Shown here: positions 1 through 5,858 of the stretch, piece after piece
Layout of the letters: each line of letters starts with the position of its first letter
Position numbering within the stretch: position 1 is the first letter of the stretch
Assembly: GCA_023150495.1 (NCBI GenBank)
Contig: JAKLKT010000220.1
Coordinates: 1-5,858 of the forward strand
Reading direction: 5' to 3'
Length of the DNA: 5,858 nt
DNA from: Planctomycetota bacterium
Lineage (GTDB): Bacteria; Planctomycetota; PLA2
The notes under the pieces: model-generated
The model's database searches: none
The model's input: only the letters and a program-made list of their open reading frames with translations
Told to the model about the DNA's origin: nothing
Position numbers and translations under genes: made by a program

Positions 1-840
1 GGCGTTCGCCGGTTCGAGGGCGACACGCGGGTCCGCCGCGCCCGGCTGATCGGCGTGAAGCGCACCTACGACGACGCGGGCCGCTTCGCGCCCGTCTTCG
101 ACGACGCGGTGGACGAGGAGATCGAGGCGGACCTCGTCATCCTCGCGATCGGCCAGCAGCCCGACCTCTCCTTCCTCGCCCCGGAGGACGGCGTCGAGAG
201 GACGCCGCAGGGCACGATCCGGATCGAACCGGAGACGCTCGCGACGACCGCGCCGTGGGTCTTCGCCGGCGGCGACGCGGCCTTCGGCCCGCGCAACCTG
301 ATCGACGCGGTCGCGAACGGCAAGCGCGCGGCGCGCGGCATCCACGCGCACCTCGCGCGCTCCTCCCCCGCAGCCCCCTCCTTCCGCTTCCGGTTCGAGA
401 AGATCCCGACCGGGCGCTTCGACCGCACGCCCGGCTACGACCGGATCCCGCGGAAGCCGCCTCCCGCCGTCGAGCTCGGCCGGCGCACGGGGATCAGCGA
501 GGTCGAGTCGGCCTACGGCGAGGCCGACGCGCGCGCGCAGGCGGAGCGCTGCCTCGCGTGCCACCTGCAGACGATCTACGACCCCTTGAAGTGCGTCCTC
601 TGCAACCGTTGCGTGGACGTGTGCCCCGAGCACTGCCTCCTCCTCGTCCCGATCGAGGAGATCGACCTTCCGGCGGAGCAGCTCGCCGCGGCGAGGGACA
701 TCGGGGGGGCGGGGGGGGCCGTGACGGCCTCCGCGATGCTCAAGGACGACGAGCGCTGCATCCGCTGCGGCCTCTGCGCGATCCGCTGCCCGACGGACGC
801 GATGACCATGGAGCTACTCCACTATGAGCGACGGCCCTGA
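1..840 (+). CDS. FAD/NAD(P)-dependent oxidoreductase (GltD-like) with C-terminal 2x[4Fe-4S] ferredoxin domain, 5'-truncated by window edge
   Basis: The reading frame is open from base 1 to the TGA at 838-840, so the N-terminal part (FAD and NAD(P) Rossmann motifs) lies upstream. Of 279 visible residues, LVILAIGQQPD near residue 45 and FAGGDAAFGPRNLIDAVANG near residues 88-107 are the classic NAD(P)-side and FAD-ribityl (GD) motifs of glutamate synthase small-subunit-like flavoproteins. A CLAC motif follows (C184/C187), then two ferredoxin clusters: C198-C201-C204-C208P and C253-C256-C259-C263P. There is no signal peptide in the visible part, so it should be cytoplasmic, probably peripheral to the membrane. 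It overlaps the Rieske gene by 17 nt, so it is translationally coupled to the bc-complex genes and probably moves electrons between NAD(P)H or ferredoxin and that complex or its quinone. Family assignment is firm; substrate and partner are inferred. It is unlikely to be a true glutamate synthase subunit, because no large subunit is nearby in the window. Confidence 0.88.
   Translation, partial: GVRRFEGDTRVRRARLIGVKRTYDDAGRFAPVFDDAVDEEIEADLVILAIGQQPDLSFLAPEDGVERTPQGTIRIEPETLATTAPWVFAGGDAAFGPRNLIDAVANGKRAARGIHAHLARSSPAAPSFRFRFEKIPTGRFDRTPGYDRIPRKPPPAVELGRRTGISEVESAYGEADARAQAERCLACHLQTIYDPLKCVLCNRCVDVCPEHCLLLVPIEEIDLPAEQLAAARDIGGAGGAVTASAMLKDDERCIRCGLCAIRCPTDAMTMELLHYERRP
810..813 (+). promoter_or_regulatory. 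Weak ribosome binding site of the Rieske gene, inside the upstream gene
   Basis: GGAG lies 10 nt before the ATG at 824, within the last codons of the flavoprotein/ferredoxin gene. The match is short and the spacing a little long. Initiation is therefore probably helped by ribosomes arriving from the upstream gene, whose stop codon is 17 nt inside the Rieske frame. Confidence 0.4.
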
Positions 841-1336
841 GCGTCCCCCGGACCCCCTGTCTTCCTCCGGCGAGCCGATCGCCCGCCGGGCGCTGATCGC
901 GCGCCTCGGCGTCGGGCTCGCGGGCGCGGCCATGGCCATGCCCATGCTCATGTCCGGGCGCTCGCTCGTGCCGAACGCGCTCTACGAGGCGCCGCGGAAG
1001 GTGAAGGTCGGGCCGCCCGAGCACTTCGCGGACGGCCCGACCTTCCTCAAGGAGGAGCGCGTGTTCGTCTTCCGCGAGGGGAAGGTGTTCCACTGCCTGA
1101 GCGCCGTCTGCACCCACCTCGGGTGCACCGTGCAGCTGATGCGCAAGGAGCGCACGCAGGAGATCGAGTTCCACTGCCCGTGCCACGGGAGCAGGTACCG
1201 GGGCGACGGCACGAACTACGCGGGCCCTGCGCCCCGTCCGCTCGACTACCTGCGGCTCGAGCTCGCGCCGGACGACGCGCAGCTCGTCGTCGACCTCGCG
1301 AAGACCGAGGACAAGGGCTGGCGCTTCACGCTGTAG
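824..1336 (+). CDS. Rieske [2Fe-2S] iron-sulfur protein of a cytochrome bc/b6f-type complex
   Basis: This is the high-potential 2Fe-2S subunit that takes one electron from quinol at the Qo site of cytochrome b and passes it to cytochrome c on the positive (periplasmic) side of the membrane. The 170-residue protein has both cluster-binding boxes: CTHLGC (C96, H98, C101) and CPCHGS (C118, C120, H121). C96, H98, C118 and H121 bind the cluster, and C101 and C120 form the stabilising disulfide. The Pro loop GPAPRPL follows at 134-140. The N-terminus carries a twin-arginine pair (R21-R22, RRALIARLG) followed by a Gly/Ala/Met-rich hydrophobic stretch to about residue 43. This fits the uncleaved Tat signal anchor usual for bacterial Rieske proteins. 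The start at 824 is chosen because it includes this anchor. Cytochrome b follows after 10 nt. Length and motifs are ordinary for the family. Confidence 0.95.
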   Translation: MSDGPERPPDPLSSSGEPIARRALIARLGVGLAGAAMAMPMLMSGRSLVPNALYEAPRKVKVGPPEHFADGPTFLKEERVFVFREGKVFHCLSAVCTHLGCTVQLMRKERTQEIEFHCPCHGSRYRGDGTNYAGPAPRPLDYLRLELAPDDAQLVVDLAKTEDKGWRFTL

Positions 1337-1346
1337 GGGGGATGCG

Positions 1347-2676
<1,330 letters not shown>

Positions 2677-2678
<2 letters not shown>

Positions 2679-2683
2679 GAGGG
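2677..2683 (+). promoter_or_regulatory. Strong Shine-Dalgarno that fixes the GTG start of the cytochrome c gene
   Basis: AGGAGGG overlaps the TAG stop codon of the cytochrome b gene (2676-2678) and sits 5 nt before the GTG at 2689. No ATG lies in frame nearby, and the GTG start gives an N-terminus with a clear membrane anchor, so this site supports GTG as the true start. Confidence 0.75.
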
Positions 2684-2688
2684 ATATC

Positions 2689-3885
2689 GTGTTCCGCTAC
2701 GACAGGATCCTGCTCGCGGCCGCCGGGCTCCTCGCCCTCGGCATCTGCGTGGCGGTGGCCTGGGAGGACGCGCGGCCCGGCTACGCGCCGTACCAGGACG
2801 AGTTCAAGAGCCTCGTCGAGGAGCGGTTCGGTCCCGAGCGCGCGGCCGCGGTCCCGGAGGGCCTCCAGCAGATCTGGCTCGAGGGGGCGGACCGCGTCGA
2901 CCGCTGCACGTCCTGCCACATGGGCGTCACATGGCAGGGGCTCGACGACGCGCCGCAGCCGTTCGCGAGCCACCCGAAGGCGCCGCTCGCCCACCATCCG
3001 GTGGAGCGCTTCGGCTGCACCTTCTGCCACGGGGGGCAGGGCTTCGCGACCGACCTGCCCGACGCCCACGGCTGGGTGGAGCACTGGGAGGAGCCGCTCC
3101 TCGACCGCCATCTCGCGGCGGACTACCGCTTCCGCGACCCGCTCGCGTTCCTGCAGTACCGCTGCAACCTCTGCCACCGGTTCGACCGGCAGATCGAGGG
3201 CGCCCCCTACATCAACCGCGGGAAGCAGCTGATCGAGCAGAAGGGGTGCCGCGCCTGCCACGTCATCAACGGGCGCGGCGGCGCGATCGGGCCCGACCTG
3301 ACGCGAGTCGGCGAGAAGGGGCCGGAGCAGTACGACTACTCGCGCCTCACATCGATGCCGACGCTCTTCGGCTGGCACATCGCCCATCTCCAGAACCCGA
3401 AGAGCTACTCGCCGGAGACGGTGATGCCCGACTTCGGCTTCAACACCGAGGACGCGCAGGCGATCGCGCTCGTCCTCCTCTCCTGGCGCGACACCGACGT
3501 GCCGGCGGCGCTGCTCCCGGGCGCGATCCTCAGGGACGTGCCGACCCCCGAGGAGGCGGAGCGCGAGCGCGTCATGCGCGAGGGCGAGGGGCGGTTCTTC
3601 GTCGAGAAGGGCTGCTTCATCTGCCACGACGTCTCGAGCTTCGGCATCGTCTCGGCCACGAAGATCGGCCCGGACCTCGCGCTGGCGGTCGAGGACGCGC
3701 CGCGCCGCTTCGGCCGGACGCTCGACGACTTCCTGATGCATCCCAGCGGCACGATGGAAGTCGTGCTGTCGAAGCAGATCCCGTTGACGGAGGACGAGCG
3801 GCGGCAGGCCTTCGCGCTCCTGAAGACGGCCTACGAGAAGCACATGAAGGAACAAGATGCCCAGGACGGCGGGAAGCCCCGCTGA
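2689..3885 (+). CDS. Membrane-anchored pentaheme c-type cytochrome, electron-acceptor subunit of the bc complex
   Basis: This 398-residue protein has a short basic start and a hydrophobic segment at about 7-25 that acts as signal anchor, placing the rest in the periplasm. Five CXXCH heme sites are present: CTSCH (73-77), CTFCH (110-114), CNLCH (159-163), CRACH (187-191) and CFICH (309-313). The first three lie in a His-rich module (H95, H102, H103, H127, H132, H141 are possible distal ligands) with the HGGQG element seen in multiheme cytochromes. Heme 4 belongs to a class I-like domain, with GPDLTRVG after the heme site and VMPDFG (M246) as the likely Met ligand. Heme 5 heads a second small domain, where M355 is a candidate ligand. 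Lying between cytochrome b and nosZ, it probably takes electrons from the Rieske protein and passes them to NosZ, directly or through a soluble carrier. That role is inferred from position; the heme count is seen directly. The start is GTG. Confidence 0.93.
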   Translation: MFRYDRILLAAAGLLALGICVAVAWEDARPGYAPYQDEFKSLVEERFGPERAAAVPEGLQQIWLEGADRVDRCTSCHMGVTWQGLDDAPQPFASHPKAPLAHHPVERFGCTFCHGGQGFATDLPDAHGWVEHWEEPLLDRHLAADYRFRDPLAFLQYRCNLCHRFDRQIEGAPYINRGKQLIEQKGCRACHVINGRGGAIGPDLTRVGEKGPEQYDYSRLTSMPTLFGWHIAHLQNPKSYSPETVMPDFGFNTEDAQAIALVLLSWRDTDVPAALLPGAILRDVPTPEEAERERVMREGEGRFFVEKGCFICHDVSSFGIVSATKIGPDLALAVEDAPRRFGRTLDDFLMHPSGTMEVVLSKQIPLTEDERRQAFALLKTAYEKHMKEQDAQDGGKPR

Positions 3886-3891
3886 ACGGGC

Positions 3892-3898
3892 GGGAGGA
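3892..3898 (+). promoter_or_regulatory. Ribosome binding site of nosZ
   Basis: GGGAGGA in the 21-nt gap after the cytochrome c stop codon, 8 nt before the ATG at 3907. It supports this ATG as the start of the Sec-type leader. The gap is too short for an obvious separate promoter, so nosZ is probably transcribed together with the bc-complex genes. Confidence 0.65.
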
Positions 3899-3906
3899 AC
3901 ATCGCG

Positions 3907-5763
3907 ATGAGGAAACCGAGCGCGTACGCGAAGGCACTGGCTCTCGCGGCCGTCCTGGCCGTCGGCCTCTATGCCTGCGGAAAGGGCGAGGAGGGGCCGC
4001 GCCGCGGCGCGGCGGTCACGGGCGGCGCCGCATCGGCCGCCGTCCAGACCTACGTCCCGCCGGGCGATCTCGACAAGTACTACCTCTTCTACTCCGGCGG
4101 CCACTCCGGCCAGGTCTACGTGGCCGGGATCCCGTCGATGCGGCACATCAGCACGATCCCCGTCTTCACGCCCTACCCGGCGACCGGCTACGGGTACGAC
4201 GACGAGTCGAAGGCGATGCTCGGCGACCTGACGTGGGGCGACCTCCACCACCCGTCGCTCTCGAAGACCAACGGGGTCTACGACGGTCGCTGGCTCTTCG
4301 TCAACGACAACGCGGGCACGCGGCTCGCGCGGATCGACCTGCGCGACTTCAAGACGAAGCAGATCTTCGGCCCGATCCCGAACGCGTCCGGCAACCACGG
4401 AAGCGCCTTCTGCACGTCGAACACGGAGATGATCACCTACGCCTCGCGCTTCTCCGTGCCCGTCCCGCACGGCGACGTCGCGCCGATCGGCGAGTACGCG
4501 TCGAGGTTCAAGGGCATCGTCGGCGCGGCCAAGGTCGATCCGAGGACCGGCGAGATGTCCCACGGGTTCCAGATCGTCACCCCGCCGTTCAACTGGGACC
4601 TCGGCTCGGCCGGCCGCGGCCCCTCGGCGGACTGGGTGATGTGGACCTGCTACAACTCGGAGCGGGCCACCGGATCCCTCGAGAAGACCGCGGGCGCGAA
4701 CGACCGCGACTACGCCATCGCCGTGAACTGGCGGGCGGCGCAGGCCGCCGTCGACGCGGGCAAGGCGGACGACGTGGGCGGCGTGAAGGTGCTCGACCCC
4801 GTCAAGGTGCCGGGCCTCTGCTACCTCGTCCCCGTCGCGAAGAGCCCGCACGGCGTCGACTTCGGCCCGGACGGAAGCTACTTCGTCACGAGCGGCAAGC
4901 TCGAGTCCATCACGACCGTCTTCAGCATCTCCCGCATGCTGGCCGCGATCCAGAACAAGGACTTCGCGGGCAACGAGGACGGCATCCCCGTGCTCAAGTA
5001 CGAGTCGGTGCGCGAGCGCGAGGTGCAGATCGGCCTCGGCCCGCTCCACACGCAGTACGACGAAAAGGGACTCGCCTACACGAGCCTCTTCATCGACAGC
5101 GCCGTGGCCAAGTGGAACCCCGCGACCGGCGAGGTGCTCGACACGATCCCCGTCGCCTACAACATCGGCCACCTGCTCGTGCCCGGCGGCGACTCCTCGA
5201 AGCCCTACGGGGAATTCCTGATCGCCCTCAACAAGCTCTCGCACGGGCGGCATCTCAACGTCGGCCCGAGCCAGCCCGAATCGAGCCAGCTGATCGACAT
5301 CACGGGCGAGAAGATGAAGCTCCTCTACGACGCGTTCACGGAGCCCGAGCCTCACTACGCGCAGGCGTGCCCCGCGAGCCTCCTGAAGCCGATCGAGGTC
5401 TACCCGATCTCCGAGAACAAGGACCCGAACGCGGTCTTCGACGTGAAGGACGCGAAGGTGACGCGCGACGGCAGCAAGGTGGACGTCAAGATGGTGGCCG
5501 TGCGCTCGACGCTCTGGCCCACCAGCTTCGAGGTCAAGAAGGGCGACACCGTCACGATCCACATCACCAACATCGAGCAGACGACCGACGAGCTGCACGG
5601 TCTCGGCATCTGCCGGATGGACATCAACCTCGTCATCGATCCGGGGGAGACGAAGCACGTCACGTTCGTCGCCGACAAGACGGGCGTCTTCCCGTTCTAC
5701 TGCACGAACTTCTGCTCCGCGCTCCACCAGGAGATGCAGGGCTACATGATCGTCACCGAATAG
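3907..5763 (+). CDS. nosZ: Nitrous oxide reductase, Sec-dependent (clade II) type, probable lipoprotein
   Basis: NosZ reduces N2O to N2 outside the cytoplasmic membrane. The 618-residue protein has an N-terminal beta-propeller carrying the CuZ cluster and a C-terminal cupredoxin domain with CuA. All seven expected CuZ histidines can be placed: H114 and H115 (DLHHPS), H164 (GNHG), H315 (SPHG), H381 (GPLHTQYD), H422 (IGHLL) and H483 (EPHY). The CuA ligands are H564 (ELHG), then C599, C603, H607 and M610 in FYCTNFCSALHQEMQGYM. The CTNFC core, rather than CSWFC, fits the clade II type. The leader (MRKPSAYAKA, then an Ala/Leu-rich core) has no twin arginine, so export is by Sec. It ends in LYAC with C24, a lipobox-like site, followed by a Gly/Ala-rich tether to about residue 46. 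It is the last gene before a stem-loop, and the cytochrome c gene lies 21 nt upstream. No ligand is missing and the frame is intact. Confidence 0.97.
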   Translation: MRKPSAYAKALALAAVLAVGLYACGKGEEGPRRGAAVTGGAASAAVQTYVPPGDLDKYYLFYSGGHSGQVYVAGIPSMRHISTIPVFTPYPATGYGYDDESKAMLGDLTWGDLHHPSLSKTNGVYDGRWLFVNDNAGTRLARIDLRDFKTKQIFGPIPNASGNHGSAFCTSNTEMITYASRFSVPVPHGDVAPIGEYASRFKGIVGAAKVDPRTGEMSHGFQIVTPPFNWDLGSAGRGPSADWVMWTCYNSERATGSLEKTAGANDRDYAIAVNWRAAQAAVDAGKADDVGGVKVLDPVKVPGLCYLVPVAKSPHGVDFGPDGSYFVTSGKLESITTVFSISRMLAAIQNKDFAGNEDGIPVLKYESVREREVQIGLGPLHTQYDEKGLAYTSLFIDSAVAKWNPATGEVLDTIPVAYNIGHLLVPGGDSSKPYGEFLIALNKLSHGRHLNVGPSQPESSQLIDITGEKMKLLYDAFTEPEPHYAQACPASLLKPIEVYPISENKDPNAVFDVKDAKVTRDGSKVDVKMVAVRSTLWPTSFEVKKGDTVTIHITNIEQTTDELHGLGICRMDINLVIDPGETKHVTFVADKTGVFPFYCTNFCSALHQEMQGYMIVTE

Positions 5764-5773
5764 GCGAGGCACG

Positions 5774-5801
5774 GCCCGGGGGCCCGCGAGGGTCCCCGGG
5801 C
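5774..5801 (+). promoter_or_regulatory. Stable RNA stem-loop between nosZ and the next gene
   Basis: GCCCGGGGGCCC (5774-5785) pairs along its full length with GGGTCCCCGGGC (5790-5801), giving 12 base pairs with one G-U pair, closed by the tetraloop GCGA, a GNRA type. Three further outer pairs (5771-5773 with 5808-5810) are possible across a 6-nt bulge. No T-run follows, so it is not a standard Rho-independent terminator. It may protect the nosZ mRNA 3' end, attenuate read-through, or mark a processing site. The pairing is seen directly; the function is inferred. Confidence 0.55.
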
Positions 5802-5815
5802 GCGGCCCGTCTCGC

Positions 5816-5820
5816 GGAGG
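5816..5820 (+). promoter_or_regulatory. Ribosome binding site of the downstream gene
   Basis: GGAGG, 5 nt before the ATG at 5826. This good spacing is the main support for a gene starting there. It lies 14 nt past the stem-loop, so it should remain accessible when the hairpin forms. Confidence 0.6.
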
Positions 5821-5825
5821 TCCGG

Positions 5826-5858
5826 ATGAGACTGGAGTCGTACCAGAAGCTGCTCGCC
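5826..5858 (+). CDS. Start of a downstream gene, cut by the window edge, not identifiable
   Basis: ATG at 5826 begins an open frame of 11 codons, MRLESYQKLLA, running off the window. The well-placed GGAGG and the codon use (GC-rich third positions) support a real gene. The visible residues are polar, with no signal peptide or membrane segment yet. In clade II nos clusters the gene after nosZ is often a membrane protein (nosB) or an accessory gene such as nosD or nosL, so a nos accessory gene is the best guess from context. Nothing in these 11 residues identifies it. Confidence 0.5.
   Translation, partial: MRLESYQKLLA

Noticed and set aside
550..564. CLACH in the flavoprotein, matching the heme c attachment pattern CXXCH
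   Set aside because: The protein has no export signal in the visible part and sits in a cytoplasmic flavoprotein/ferredoxin family where this Cys pair is a non-heme feature. It is more likely a structural or Fe-S Cys pair.
3907..3980. Tat (twin-arginine) signal on NosZ as in classical clade I enzymes
   Set aside because: The leader has only R2-K3 near the start and no RR motif before the hydrophobic core, so it is a Sec-type leader.
5774..5801. Classical Rho-independent terminator after nosZ
   Set aside because: The stem is strong but is followed by CGCGGCCCGTCTCG with no T-run, and a gene with a good ribosome binding site starts 24 nt later.

Overview
The window is one strand-uniform, tightly packed block of four complete or nearly complete respiratory genes, all on the + strand, with partial genes at both edges. 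The DNA is very GC-rich by eye, with G/C at nearly every third codon position. The NosZ is of the Sec-exported (clade II, 'atypical') type. Together these suggest a GC-rich, non-classical denitrifier such as a Myxococcota/Deltaproteobacteria-like, Acidobacteriota, Gemmatimonadota or Planctomycetes-type lineage. The phylum cannot be fixed from this sequence alone.

Layout. (1) 1-840 is the 3' part of an FAD/NAD(P)-type oxidoreductase of the glutamate synthase small-subunit family with a C-terminal 2x[4Fe-4S] ferredoxin domain. (2) 824-1336 is a Rieske 2Fe-2S protein with a Tat-like signal anchor, overlapping gene 1 by 17 nt. (3) 1347-2678 is a single-chain cytochrome b made of a b6-like half fused to a subunit IV-like half. 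(4) 2689-3885 is a membrane-anchored pentaheme c-type cytochrome with a GTG start. (5) 3907-5763 is nosZ, nitrous oxide reductase, with an apparent lipoprotein-type Sec signal and all CuZ and CuA ligands present. (6) After a 62-nt spacer containing a 12-bp GNRA-capped stem-loop, a further gene starts at 5826 and runs off the window.

How they work together. The Rieske protein, cytochrome b and multiheme cytochrome c form a quinol:cytochrome c oxidoreductase (bc complex). Directly upstream of nosZ, it reads as a self-contained quinol-to-N2O electron transport module: quinol, then cytochrome b/Rieske, then pentaheme cytochrome c, then the CuA and CuZ centres of NosZ. The flavoprotein/ferredoxin overlapping the Rieske gene suggests an additional cytoplasmic NAD(P)H- or ferredoxin-linked entry or exit point for electrons. 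That link is inferred from gene order only.

There is no gene-free stretch longer than 62 nt. No RNA genes, mobile elements, CRISPR arrays or origins were seen. The operon promoter must lie upstream of the window.
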